This document shows positions 10,485 to 22,723 of a stretch of DNA of 64,000 nt, one piece after another. The notes under the pieces were generated by a model, which was given only the letters and a program-made list of their open reading frames with translations, had not been told where the DNA came from and made no database searches. The DNA is from Begonia masoniana (lineage: Eukaryota > Streptophyta > Magnoliopsida > Cucurbitales > Begoniaceae), in contig CM039509.1 of the NCBI GenBank assembly GCA_022432975.1, forward strand, positions 41,450,209-41,514,208, in the 5' to 3' direction. The position numbers and the translations under genes were made by a program. Position 1 is the stretch's first letter, and every line of letters begins with the position of its first letter.

Positions 10485-13034
10485 CCCAAAACACCTAAAG
10501 TTTACCCTAAACATTCCCGACATCCTCGACTCCGTGACACGTAAAAATCTCGAAAAACTGACCCCAAAATATGAACGAAAACATTGAAACAAATGAACCC
10601 GATGTTGTTTGTTATACGAAAAAAAAACGAGCGGCATAACGATTGAATTTCTTTCAAACCATAAACCTGAAATTCAAATAGTTGTAAAACACATCCAGAC
10701 CATATGTCCAAGCATTTCAAAACCCACGAATATTTACACAAAATAAAACCTAACAAAATACCAATAGTTCATCCAAAACATCCCACAACACACTTTCCCG
10801 AAGACCCTGATCGAGGCGCCCCGACAATTGCCAGTACCAGAGTGCCCCGAGCCTCTCCGACTGCTCTCCCTCATTAACCTCACCTGTGAAGCTATCGTCA
10901 CCTACACCATAGAACACAAAAAGGTAAGCCTAATACTTAGTAAGTAGGGAATAACGACTGCAACAAAACACAATGCAACCAATCCTATCACATGCAGTTT
11001 CTAATACTCAGTTGTGCTCGTTTCATGTTTGTTGCTTTAATCATTGCTTTAATCATTTCACAAGCTGTGTGGATCGAGTAGGCTCACATCCTATAACCGT
11101 CTAGGACAGCCACACTCAGAACCACTAGAGTAAGACCAGATAGCAATCATCTCATAACCGTCTAGGATGGCTATACAAAATCTCCCTGCATATCGATCGT
11201 AGAATCCTATAACCGTCTAAGAATTCATACTCACAATCATTACGTATTTTAGCCGGTCATCTTTCATAGAGGTCCCCTCAGGGTGCTACACTCCAGCACT
11301 TGTTCCCGACAAGGCACTCTAATCAAGACTAATTTTGCCATTCCTTTTATCTGATTACATTTTTCGCTCGCAATTCAAACCATGCAAGAAAACTCGTATT
11401 TTACGTAATTGAAAACCATGATGCATGTTAAAGAATATGCAACACAACGCAACGCGAAACAAACAACCATTAACCCTACCATTCCATGATGTAGGCTCGA
11501 AGGCCTAAACGATTGCAAACCACTACTTACCTGAACTCCTACACCGCACTTACTCGCTTCGGCTATGTAAATTTCTCGACTCGGTAACCTAACACATTCA
11601 CAAAATTCACTTAGGCATCATAATTCACTTCTAAAGAATATTTAATCTACTCTAACTACAAACAACTAATATGAACACAACTCAATCCCAAAATCCCGAT
11701 TTTTCTCTATTTTTAATGTCAAAATTTCAATTGGCCTATAACTTACTCGTTTTTCAACGGATTTGGACGTGCCACCCTATTCCGTAAACCTCTACACGTC
11801 TACTTTCCATTGAAATACTCAAATTCAACAACCAAATAATATAGCCCTAATCGAAATCACCAAAACATATTCGGTGCACATAATGTCCAAATCTGATTTT
11901 TCCACAACTTTCATTCAATCTCTAATTTAACTCTAAAAACAACCTAAACTAACATATCTAAGGATTTAAACCATCAATTAGGAATAAAACCAGCAAGAGA
12001 AACAAGATTTTCGGAGTTTACCAATGAGGGTTTCCAAACCCTAACTAAATCTCCATAAAACTCAAAAAAAAAACCTCAAAAACTTCCACTAATTGGTATC
12101 AAACTTAAAACCCATTTAATTTTACCTTAAAATCTTGGGAAATGTCGATGGAAATGGGGAAGAAAACTCAGAAATGAAAGATGAGGGTTTCGTGGGGGGA
12201 AAGTGAAGGAGAAAACCAAAATTATAACTTTAACCACTTAACCGTTCTATTTTTATAAACTAACACTTTTCTCTTTTTGAAATTTACCACCATAAATTGA
12301 AATTTATAAAGTATTGCCCTCCCCTTCTCTTCATTCAAACCAACGTGGAAGGTACCACCTTCCATCACTTTTCCATTTTACACCTTAAAAGGATAAGTAT
12401 TACCACCCAATCTAAAAGAAATTCTTATCCCAAAATTGCCCCTTACTAGCTTTCAACATGAAAGTACCTTGGTTTTACTAAAGTTTGACTTCTTCAAACT
12501 TAAATTTACTCACTTAACAATTTAAGGAATAAGTGTTATCAAAAGCATGTGTTTTAAGTTGATTGGTTGAAAACAAAATCAACTTTTACTTTTGACTTTT
12601 CAAAACCTAACACCTATTCATCACTTCTTTCCTTCTTCTTCTTTCACTCCAACGTGAACCTCCCTCCACTCTTTCCTTCTCTTTTCAATCCTTATCACTT
12701 TTATTCACTTACTTTTTCTTTTCATTGGTTTCTTTCTATTGGTTCAATTTTTTTGACTTTTCAACTCATCTTTCTCTTCTTTTATTCACTCTTGACTTTT
12801 TCCCCACCTAATTCCTTCTTCTTTTTTTTTCACTTAAATTTACTTTTACATAAAATTCAACTTAACTAAATTTCTATCTACTCAACCTTAGGGTTTTCTC
12901 TCAATTTCTATTAAATTTTATTTTCCCACTCACGAGCTTAGGAAAACTCTAGGACTAATACTAAACACTTCTTATCATCTAATCCAAGGATTACACACGT
13001 TGCAGGAAAGTTTTTCGGGTGTTATAGTGTCGAC

Positions 13035-13227
13035 CCTGCAGGTCGGAGTCGTCACACAGTAAGTCGTATTTGTGGCTTACTAGGGTTCCTAATCCCGGTT
13101 TAGGAGTCACTTCTTGTCGTCCTATGTTGAATTGGAAATTATGATGTCGATTTTTGTCGTAAGTTTCATCAATGACTCTTTTCCCGAGGGCGTGGATTTC
13201 TATAGTTGGTTTCTTGGTGCTTGCCAT
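13035..13227 (-). CDS. Short open frame, unrecognised
   Basis: On the minus strand a frame opens at an ATG (13225-13227) and stays open across the family C LTR end into the family D insert. It starts MASTKKPTIEIHALGKR and includes KPGLGTLVSHKYDLLC. I recognise no family. The downstream half overlaps the LTR end, so any original protein was longer or the frame is chance. It could be a truncated exon or an old repeat. Confidence 0.2.
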
Positions 13228-14435
13228 TAGCGTAGGTTAACTTTTTGGTAATGAGTATGGTCGCCATCCAAGTAGGGGTTTTATACTGTACGATTTTCAT
13301 CGCATTGTATTGCATAGTTTTCAAAATGAAACGTATTTGGGTGGATGAAACCTATGAAAACCCTGACAAGGCCTAGTCGAGAGCATGATAGATTTTACGT
13401 ATATGTACGTATGTTTTTCACGTTTAATTTCATGTGCATGATACTTGGTTTTATACATCACTGTATATGCATGCTTGATGGGCTGTTTAATTGAGTTTGT
13501 TAAGCTTTCAAGTGTAGGACTCTAGTTGTTCTAGGTTGCAGTGTTCGAGCAATCTAAATAACTGGAGTCAGACATGATATTTGTTTGGGGCTAATTGAGT
13601 CTTTCTGACAATGGTCTTTGGTTGCTTTGGGTTGTGTCAATGTTTGAGCAACCAAAGTAACCAAAGTCATTTTACGCACCTCCTACTACGTGAAGGCTAT
13701 TTGATTTTACATTGCGATAGTGGGTGATAGGGCGGTGTTGAAGCGCTCTTTGGGGGCCTAATTAAAATCTGGTCTGGGTCTTTTGCTTTGTACGCTGAGT
13801 TGGTATCGTGCTGGAGTTCACTCGTTGGCCATCAGTGGACATTCTTATAGATGGTGTTGTGCTTGAGCTTGCTCGTCGACTCTCATTTCATTTATGGATT
13901 TTATCGCTCTGAGTTTCTCACCGGTAGTCTAGGTGACGTGGTTGGATCTTCATATCGCGGTCACTTTTCGGTTTCCTCTCTTACTCATGAGGTGCAATCA
14001 GATCTAGGGTTGTCATCTTTCTATAATGGTGTGCGGAGGGTCCATGGGTAGCACTTCTTTTTCACTAGGTTTTTTTTTCTGACGAAAATGGTGATGACTT
14101 ATTTTATGTATAGCTACCTATGTATAAAGCAACGTTTTCGAATTTGCCTCACTCATTTCTCGTTGAGCTTGTTTTTTTTTTTTTTAAATAGTAATAAGAT
14201 TTAAAGATTTTAAATCCTCCGCGTGGAGCCTATTTTGAAAGGAAAGGAAAATGTTTTTAATATAAATTCATGCACTGCATTTTTATACATGATCATGGTT
14301 TTGAAAGCAAATGATGAAAATAAGTTTTTCCATATGCATATGAGTATAATATAGAATTTTTACTGAGTTAGTCATTCACCCCAAAGACCTTCTCTATCTC
14401 CCAAGTTAGGATCGTAGAGGCTGATGTTGCGGATG
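13057..14435. other. Old repeat-like DNA, no gene
   Basis: The stretch between the family C LTR and the family E element. It has LTR-like features, such as GAGTTAGTCATTCACCCC near 14367-14384, but no end could be proved. Removing the family E element joins it to 42055, where the sequence ends in CGAATCATGACA (about 42416-42427), possibly the 3' end of an old LTR. Similar ends occur at about 62274 and 62871. Confidence 0.35.
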
Positions 14436-14440
14436 CTCGT

Positions 14441-17400
14441 AGTAACGGTTTGAAAATTTGTAGAACTCAACTTTAATAGCATTTGAGGATATTTTGTGGA
14501 AATGAATGTAAAAATATATTTAATTTGTAGATCGAAGAAATGATAAATTAATATACAAAATTTGATTATTTAAAAATAAAAATAAAATAATATGACTTTA
14601 AATTAAAAATTTTGATTAATTAAATAAAGAAATTAATCAAAACTAATCCTATTACTAACTGCATATCCAAATACTAAGCAAAAAGGTGGTAGATGGCTGA
14701 AGAAGAGGGATTTATGTGGAAAGAGAGAGAGAGAGACTCAGAGGGAGAAGAAAACCAACAAGAACCGTGAGGGAAGAGAGGAAAAAAGGAGGGGTAGAAG
14801 TGCAAATCGTCAATGTAACGCCCCGAGTTATCTGAACCCGGTTCGCCACACATAATACTAAACCGAACTATGACTTTCTGAGAAAATTTTAAAATTTCAT
14901 TCAACGATCAAGACTTGACCCTTAAAACATTAAAACTTACAACGGAAAACATTTGTATGAACGACATTTATTAAATAGTTAAAGTATTGAAGACAGTTGG
15001 TTGAAAAAGAAAAGAAAACAGAACACATCTGCCGCTGAATAATTCCAGCGGTAGAAATAGAGACAAAAGAGTCTCGGCGGTAGAAGCCGTACAAATTACA
15101 TCTTCCACTCACAAAACGACAACGTTTTACACTCGCATCCACCGCTCACAAAACGACAAATCTCCTATTCACTTCTACCGCTCACAAACGACAAACATTC
15201 TCAGCTCACATCTACCGATAGAACAAGCTGCGTCTTCCGATCACTAGACGACAAAAATCCTCAATTCACAACTACCGATCGCAAAACGACAAAATTTCTT
15301 CCTACATCTTCCGATAGATATAATACTCAACATCACCCGGTCACAAAACGAAAAATTCTAACACTCACATCCACCGATGGACTACATCCACCGATAGACA
15401 AAACTCTCGACTTCTATTGATGGACTAAATCCACCGATAGACAAAACTCTCGACTTCTACCGATGGACTAAATCCACCGATAGACAAAACTCTCGACTTC
15501 TACCGATGGACTACATCCACCGACAGATATTACACTCAACATCTACCGATAGACATCATCTACCGATAGATTGAAAATACTCAACATCTACCGATAGACA
15601 TCATCTACCGATAGATCAGAAACACTCAACAAAAACAGCATAGTAACAATTTCACTCTAAACAAAGAAAACTCCGACTACCAAAAGAACTTGGGCATTTT
15701 ACTAAAAATCATTCAAAACTACTTAAATCCGTGCATTATTCCAAAATTTGGTAAAACTACTATTAAAGCCAACAGAGTATCATTATCAGAAAAGTCTCAA
15801 ATTGTATTCAAAAACATTAAAACTACCACTATCATAAAAACTCTCAACATACTTAAATTGGATCATGGTTCACTAAACCTTCTCATCTACTGCCACCAGT
15901 TAAACCGCCCCATCAATTGCTAGATCGATGCATGAATGCACCCGTCCAACCTGCCTAGTTCTCAGCAAACTCAGAGAACACATCTGCTGTCACTTCTTCA
16001 CCTACATCACAAAACTCATCTATTAGCCTAATGCTAAGTAAGTAAAGCAGTAATGAAATGGAATGCTGAAACATAAATTCCTAAACATGCAGTTTCTACT
16101 TTCTCATCTCAGTTGCATATGCATTCGTTTCTGGTCTGATCCCCTTGTGAAATTGGGAGTTGGATCACTTCTCCCAAAGTCATACATCCTCTCTCTTGAT
16201 TAAGGGGCGGATTAGTTCCCTTAACAACTGTTCAGATCCCCTTGTGAAATTGGGAGTTAGATCACTTCTCCCAAAGTCATACATCCTCTCTCTCGATTAA
16301 GGGGTGGATTAGTTCCCTTAATAGTTTATCTGTTTCAGTCTGTTCATTCCTTACCATGCCATTTCATGTAAATTCATTTTCGCATACTTTCAAAATATGA
16401 TGCATGACATACAAACACATTCAAGCATACATAATCCTACTGTTTTGTGATGTAGGCCCGAAGGCACAAGCATACTTCACTTACCTGGTCTCCTGAAAAG
16501 TATTGGGTGGAAGACTACCTAGGTAGCTTACTCAAACCTAAAGTCATAAACAGAACATACATTAGACTTTCTCCAAACTCCATTCTAAACCGCTAGAATT
16601 CTAAAGACATTAGTTTGGAAGCTTAGTTCATTGAGCATTCCCGATTTACCGCAAAACCCGAACTAGCTAACCCATACGGCATTCACACAACTTACATTTA
16701 TACTCTCCCCAATCATCAATAGCTACCAGTACAACAAGAAATCGAAATAGGACTCACCTAGTTTGGGGAAGAATCAAGTAGAAGAATCGCCTAGAGAGCT
16801 CTGCTACTTGAGCTGAAAACCAAAAGAGGAAAAATAGGGAATAGTGGCGGCTACAGTGCATTAATCACAAAGTCTCTTTCTTTAAATAGGTTATTACTAT
16901 AGGTCTCTATTTACAATTATGCCCTCACTTAGTCACTCATTAACCTAATCAATAATTCCCCCAATTTCATCCATAAGATGTATACATTAGTTGATAAGAT
17001 AAGTTGGTTCAATGGAACTGGGTGTTACAGTCAATCCGCTCTTTAGAGTAAAGCGATTAGTGTGTTGAGATGAGCGTTTTGGCATAGAATTCGTTAGGGT
17101 CGGTGGAGATTTCGGGAAAAGAGGTGGAACCGACATACGGTAAATATCTCTAACGATTAGAATAGCTAGTTTAGACTTTATTTCCTTGATAGGTGGAGAT
17201 AGAATTCAATTCCATTTGGATTCTATTAAATTTGGATTTTTCGGTGAATTGACTGGAAGTGGATAGGTTGAGATGAGATCTTGAAGTGAGGATCTGATAT
17301 CGTTTTTATGAAAATCAAAAAACGAATAATGAATTGTGAAAAATTGGTTTATTTCTGATTTTTATGAAATGCTTTGAAACGATAATTTAGGTTAAATTGA

Positions 17401-18637
17401 CATGTTGCTTTTCAAAACCGATTGTTTATATTGAATTGAAATGTCGTTTAAATTTGATTTATATATTAAATTGTTAAACGTAGCATTTAAAAACCTACGT
17501 TTTATATTGGATTAAACTCATTGAATTTTAATACAAATTTCATGGGTGATTGCATGTTTTGTACATGCATAGCATTGCTTTATAACTGTTAGGAAGGAGG
17601 GAGAAGGAAAACGGTGGTAACATAAAAACCCACTAAGCTGGTCTCGCATCTTCGTGTGTGGTAGTACGACTATGAAAATACTAGGAGATTAATTGTATGT
17701 CCTCCTTGGGTTGAAAGTCTCTAAACCTCGCGAGAAAGCAATGTGTGGGTCCTACAGCCCTACCAGTGAAAGTTCAGAAACGTGTAGGTGTGTAATGGTT
17801 ATATGAGTCAATTAGAGTGGATTGCATTTTTAACATATCGATTTGAATGTTAAAAACTGCTGTTTTGGAAATATGATAGAAGGAAAAATGGTTTTAAATC
17901 TTGCATCATTATTTTAATTGCATCGGATTTATTTAATTGCTGAGAATGGTTTTTAAACTGTAGTTGGATGGTTTTGAATCATGCATGTTTATTTAAATGC
18001 ATTTGATTTATCTATTTGCTTAAAGCGATTTTAAAACGTGGTTGATGAATTTTAACGGTTCGAATTACGAACTTACATGCATTTTCATAAATGGAATGGA
18101 TTTCAGATTAAAAACATATTTGATTTAAGATGATTTCAAAATAATCATAATTAGGTGGAGGATGGCGTATGGGTCTGGATAGTGTAGATAGGGTTTGGGC
18201 TAACTATTTTAGTCGTTAGATTTATTTGCTGGACCAATGACTCATTTTGTGGATATTCATAATTTTTCAGATAGCGAGTGAGAAACCAAGGCAATGTACA
18301 GTGTACAAAGAGGCATATGACTTTTGGGTAATAAAGTCACATGTCGTGACCGACTTATGTATTTATTTTGTTTAGCTTCCGCGTGAGTATTCTGATGTAA
18401 AGATTGATGAGAATGATGATGTGGATATTTCAATTTATGAAATATATATACTTTTGGTTGGATTGAATTGATGATGATATCCTAATTTGAGATGCTAGGT
18501 AGGATTGTGTGTGAAGTTTTCCACTTAGAGAACGTCAGTTAGTTGACCAGGTCGTCGTCGTTGTGTTGGTATGAATTTCCCACATCGGGAGTCTTTATTC
18601 GTCGGGATCCGGTTTGGATAGGAATTGGGCCCTGACA
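14441..18637 (+). repeat. 5' LTR of family E element (split)
   Basis: Starts AGTAACGG where the 3' LTR has TGTAACGG, so the first base of the TG end has mutated. It ends GGGCCCTGACA. The solo LTR 14814-17029 interrupts it; without that it is about 1,976 bp against 1,987 bp for the 3' LTR. The 3' copy shows the uninterrupted version of the insertion site near 40433. No leader module of the A-D type is seen in this family. Confidence 0.9.
14814..17029 (-). mobile_element. Solo LTR, family A, inside family E 5' LTR
   Basis: From TGTAACGCCCCG to GGGTGTTACA on the plus strand, minus orientation, 2,216 bp, perfect TSD GTCAA (14809-14813 and 17030-17034). The other LTR of the host element is uninterrupted at this point, which confirms the insertion. 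Leader module: hairpin 16456-16465, box 16442-16456 and exact complement 16001-16015. A block of ATCTACCGATAGA motifs fills about 15200-15620. Confidence 0.95.
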
Positions 18638-18640
18638 GTA

Positions 18641-18652
18641 TGGTATCAGAGT
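18641..18652 (+). other. Primer-binding site (tRNA-iMet type), family E
   Basis: TGGTATCAGAGT begins three bases after the LTR end. It matches the standard plant TGGTATCAGAGC site, complementary to the 3' end of initiator tRNA-Met, except for the last base. Confidence 0.9.
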
Positions 18653-18772
18653 TATATATCATAGTTCTAACTTGTTGGAGGGAAGTTAGTAAGTATGTTT
18701 AGAATGCCTCTTGCATTGCCTTTGTGGAGAACGTTTATCTAATTAATATGTGATTTATTAAAGATTGACTGA

Positions 18773-19179
18773 GAAGGATCTACAAGTAGGAATGTTAATC
18801 GGGATAAAGAGATTGCGGAGATACGAAGAGCTATTATAGCTCTAACGAATATCGTGACGAAGAATGTGGCTCAACAGAGCAACAAAAGAGTTGAGAGTAC
18901 AGACTCAACTAAAATGAATTTGATTGATAGGTTTCAAAAAGTCAAACCTCCTGTGTTTACGGGAAATGGTAACCTAGCCATAGCTGAGGAATTGGTGAGG
19001 CAGTTGAAGAAGAAGTTTGAATTAGTAGGATTTCCGAATGAGTTCAAGGTTAAGTTCGTCGTAAATCAATTAGATGAAAATGCGGATGAGTGGTGGGATC
19101 AGACTAAGGTATCCCTAGGTGACCAGTGTAGTTGGGAACAGTTTTAGAACGTATTTTTGGAGAAATTCTTTCCTAAATA
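18773..19179 (+). pseudogene. Family E gag, first part (interrupted)
   Basis: A gypsy gag (retrotransposon gag superfamily). The open frame follows a TGA near 18768 and has no ATG at its head. It reads RFQKVKPPVFTG (about 18929-18964) and DEWWDQTK, the conserved WW region of plant gypsy capsids. An in-frame TAG lies at 19145-19147, after which the frame continues EKFFPKY up to the insert. The rest is at 39693. Stop, lost start and insertion make it dead. Confidence 0.85.
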
Positions 19180-21172
19180 TGTAACGCCCCAAATTATTCT
19201 TTTACCCGGTTCGCTACTCATAACGCTGAACAGAACTAAGACAATCTGGGAAGATTTTAAAACTTCACTCCACGGTCAAAATTTGACATTTATTTTTTTA
19301 AAAAAAAAAATTAAAACTTGCAGCAGAAAATCATTTGTGTAAAACAGGGTTAAAACAAAATACTAAAACAATACTTATATAACAATTAAAGTAATAGAAA
19401 CAATCGGCCAAAAGAACCGAGGGCATAAAGGTGTTGAATATTTAAATGTCTTAAATTTGAACACATCTTCTGCCAAATAGTCTCAGCGGTAGAAGCAGAA
19501 ACAGAAGACATCTTCCGCTAAATAGTCTCAACGGTAGAAGCAGAAACAGAATACATCTTCCGCTAAATAGTCTTAGCGGTAGAAGCAGAAACAAAATACA
19601 TATTCCGCTAAATAGTCTCAGCAGTAGAAGCAGAAATAGAAGACATCTTCCAGTTTCAAACATCTACCGATCGCTAAATAGTCTCAGTGGTAGAAGCAAA
19701 AATAGAAAACATCCTCCGATTTCAAACATCCACCGATCACTTCTGTCGAACGACATCTGCCGATCGACATCTGCCGATCACATCTGCCAAACGACAACAT
19801 CACAACACATTAACCATTACACTCTAAACAAATGAACAACTCTGACTACTAAAAGAAACTAATAATTTTACTGTAACCATTCAAAACAACTTGACTGCAT
19901 GAAATGCTCGAAATCCAGTAAGAACAACAGTTAAAATCCACAATGTATCACTATCAGAGTGACTAGAGAAAAACATAACAGAAATATTAAAACAACCACT
20001 GTCATAAAAATTCTCAGCACACTTCGACAAAACATCTATCCATTTAGACTTCTCATACTGACATTAGTTAAACCGTCTCACCAGTGCACCAAACCGCGGC
20101 ATAGATGTGCTCCATCAACTTCACCTATCCTTCTGTAAACTTAGAGAAATCACTTGTTGAAATCTCAGCACCTATATCACAAAACTCATCTATTAGCCTA
20201 ATGCTAAATAAGTAGAGCAAATATAAGATGAAATGCAAAATTCATAAATCCTAATCATGCAGTTTCTACTTTCACATCTTAGTTGCATTTGTGTTCGTTC
20301 TCTGATCTGATCCCTCTGTTCGATGGGAAGTGGATCAGTTTTCCCAAAGTCATACATCCTCTTACTCGATTAAGGGGTGGATTAGTTCCCTTAATAGCTG
20401 ATCTGATCCCTCTGTTCGATGGAAGGTGGATCAATTTTCTGAAAGTCATACATCCTCTTACTCGATTAAGGGGCGGATTAATTCTCTTAATAACTGATCT
20501 GATACAAATTCTGTTCTTGCCTTACCATGCCCTTACATGTAAATTTATTTTCATATTCTTTCAAAACATGATGCATGACATACTGAAAACATTCAAACAT
20601 GCATAAACCTACTGTTTTGTGATATAGTCCCGAAGGCACACACATACTCCACTTACCTGGCTTCCTGGAAAAACTTGGTTGCAACCTACTTCGGGGTTTT
20701 ACTCAAACCTAAAACCGTAGACAGGGTATTAGTTAGATCTTTACTAAACTTCATTCTAAACTATCCAAAAATCTAAGGAAACTAGTTGGAAGCTCTGTTC
20801 CTCGAGCATTCCCGAATCATCACAAAACTCGAACTCAGCTCTCACTCACAGCATTCCTAAAACACTCATTCTGCCGTAAACCAATCATCAAATGTATATC
20901 CTATATTCACCCGAAATCATCAGCAAGAAGAAATCAAGGAAGAACTCACCTAAGTTGAAGAAGATTCAGAAAGAAAAATTGCCAGAGGAGTCAACTGAGC
21001 TAAAAGAGAAAAGTGATGAAACAGTGGCGGCTATCCTTCACTAAACCCTCCATTTATATCACATGCTTCACAAATTACACTTATGCCCTTGACTAACAAA
21101 TTTTAACCTATTTAAGCAGCCAATCAAAATCACTTAATTCCATAAAATAAAAGCCACGTACCGGTTGCTACA
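19180..21172 (-). repeat. G1 3' LTR (family A)
   Basis: From TGTAACGCCCCAA to GGTTGCTACA, 1,993 bp. A TATA-like TATAAATG lies near 21051-21058 in the sense orientation. The leader box reads CTATATCACAAAAC in sense (20614-20627) and its partner at 20171-20185 has changed in step (GTTTTGTGATATAGG in sense). The 5' LTR has the ACATCAC/GTGATGT version. Confidence 0.93.
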
Positions 21173-21202
21173 ATCTACTCTCCTTAAAAGAATTTTGTCC
21201 GC
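21173..21202 (-). other. G1 polypurine tract
   Basis: In sense: GCGGACAAAATTCTTTTAAGG, then AGAGTAGAT, directly before the 3' LTR TGTAGC. The GGACAAAATT...TTAAGG pattern matches the other gypsy elements in the window. Confidence 0.8.
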
Positions 21203-22723
21203 AAAATTTAGTGCTTAAACAACTCAGGATATCGGCTCATCATGTCTTGCTGGCTTTTTCAAGTTGCCTCCTCTACATTCTGATTACACCATAACACCTT
21301 CACTACCTGAACTTCCTTGTTACGTAGCACTTTTGTTGCATAGTCCAGAATTTCCACTAGTTTCTCTTCTTAGGTAAGGGTAGGATGAACTTCAATGTTC
21401 TCATTTCTTCAGCATAGAAACATGGAACACATTGTGAATTCCCTCCATAGAGATTGGTAACTGTAATTGATTAGCTGTCTTCCCAATCCTCTTCAAGATT
21501 GAGAAAGGTCCTATGTATCTGGGATTCAACTTACCTCTCTTCCAAAACCATACAACTCGTTTGAACGGTGAAACTTTAAGAAACACTTCATCACCAACTT
21601 CAAACTCTAATTCTCTACGTCTTTTATCGGCATAGCTTTTCTGCCGGCTTTGAGCTGACAAGATCCACTGTCGGATAAGAGCAATCTTCTCCACTATCTG
21701 TTGCACAATTTTAGTACCAATCAATCGTGCTTCTCCAACTTCATCCCAGTACAATGGAGATCTGCACCTTCGTCCATATAATGCCTCGTATGGTGCCATG
21801 CCTATTGTTGCCTGAAAACTGTTGTTATAAGGGAACTCCACCAATGACAAATACTTATTCCAAGAACCCTGAAATTCTAATACACATGCACGAAGCATAT
21901 CCTCCAATTGTTTAAATAGTCCTCTCAGATTGTCCATCTGTTTGGGGGTGAAAAGTTGTACTAAAGTTGAGCTGTGTACCCATAGCCTTATGTAAACTCT
22001 TCCAAAACTTAGATGTAAATCTAGAATCTCGGTCTGAAACTCTAGTGATTGGAGTTCCATCAATCTAACAATCTCATGCACATACAATTCAGCGAGTTGA
22101 TCTATTGAGTATGTCATCTTTATGGGCAGTAAATGGGCAGATTTGGTTAGACGATCAACTATCACCCAAATTGCATCATGTCCCATTGCTGTTCTAGGCA
22201 ATCCCACAACAAATTCCTTCATTATGTGTTCCCATTTCCATTCGAGAACTGGTAAGGGTTGTAATGTTCCTGCAGGTCTCTGATGTTCAGCTTTAATCTG
22301 TTGGCAAATCAAACACGATCCAATGTACTCCGCCACACTTCTTTTCATATTTGGCTACCAATAATGTTGTTTAAGGTCTCTATACATTTTTGTACTTCCA
22401 GGATGAACAGATAATCTAGAAGAATGAGCTTCCGAAAGGATCTCATTTCAAAGTTCTTCATTTGTCGGAACAAACCATCTATTTCGAAACTTGAGAATTC
22501 CATCAATAGAATAGTTGAAATCTGATTTATCAGAAGAATCCATGCTTAACTTATACTTATTGCATTCAGCATCATTCACCTGAACTTCTTTTATTCTCTC
22601 CAAAATAGTAGGCCTCAGGGATATGACAGAAAGCATGGCTGACACGTTGGACACAACTTCCAGGTTAAATCTTTGGAATTCTATCTCTAAGGCTAACGGT
22701 ATGTCAAGAATCAATGTCGAGGC
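21203..22723 (-). pseudogene. G1 integrase and tail
   Basis: After the solo LTR the frame resumes LILDIPLALEIE. It includes the integrase zinc-binding region ([11 protein letters not shown], then CLICQQ) and the core start EFVVGLP, where the usual catalytic D of MDFVVGLP is E. The region of the second D and the catalytic E is scrambled by frameshifts between about 21900 and 22080. Further on, EALYGRRCRSPLYWDE and NPRYIGPF (GPY/F region) are intact. Stops occur near 22445 and 22350, and the chromodomain-like tail (21203-21400) is broken by several more. Confidence 0.88.

Larger units (their letters stand above)
8753..13026 (-). mobile_element. LTR of family D inside family C LTR
   Basis: It runs from TGTAACGCCCCCG to CGGGTGTTATA on the plus strand, in minus orientation, with a perfect TSD GTGTC (8748-8752 and 13027-13031). 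It is split by a Copia solo LTR; without that it measures about 3.1 kb. A second copy lies at 47362-51597. The sense 5' end reads TATAACACCC, so the canonical TG has mutated. Leader module: stem TAGGC/GCCTA (11492-11507), box 11483-11495 and pairing box 10901-10914, which can pair over 13 bases with two G-U pairs. No body is present, so it is a solo LTR. Confidence 0.88.
4067..13056 (+). mobile_element. 3' LTR, Ty3/gypsy family C, carrying nested insertions
   Basis: The LTR starts TGAAACACCCG right after the polypurine tract and ends GGAGTCGTCACA at 13056. After removing the family B solo LTR (5010-7267) and family D LTR (8753-13026) with one TSD copy each, about 2.45 kb remains. The internal leader module is kept: donor CAG|GTAAG at 7303-7310, hairpin GGCC-CTTAA-GGCC (7327-7339), box CCTACATCAC (7339-7348), and the pairing box ATATGGTGTAGG (7935-7946). 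The matching 5' LTR is not in the window. The 3' end is set by resemblance to the ends of family B LTRs. Confidence 0.78.

Noticed and set aside
12567..12869. Phe/Ser-rich membrane-like protein
   Set aside because: Pure translation of a T-rich stretch within the family D LTR.
19451..19663. Leu/Arg-rich repeat protein, also near 37946-38185
   Set aside because: Translation of GGTAGAAGCAGAAACAGAA tandem words in family A LTRs; no start context or homology.
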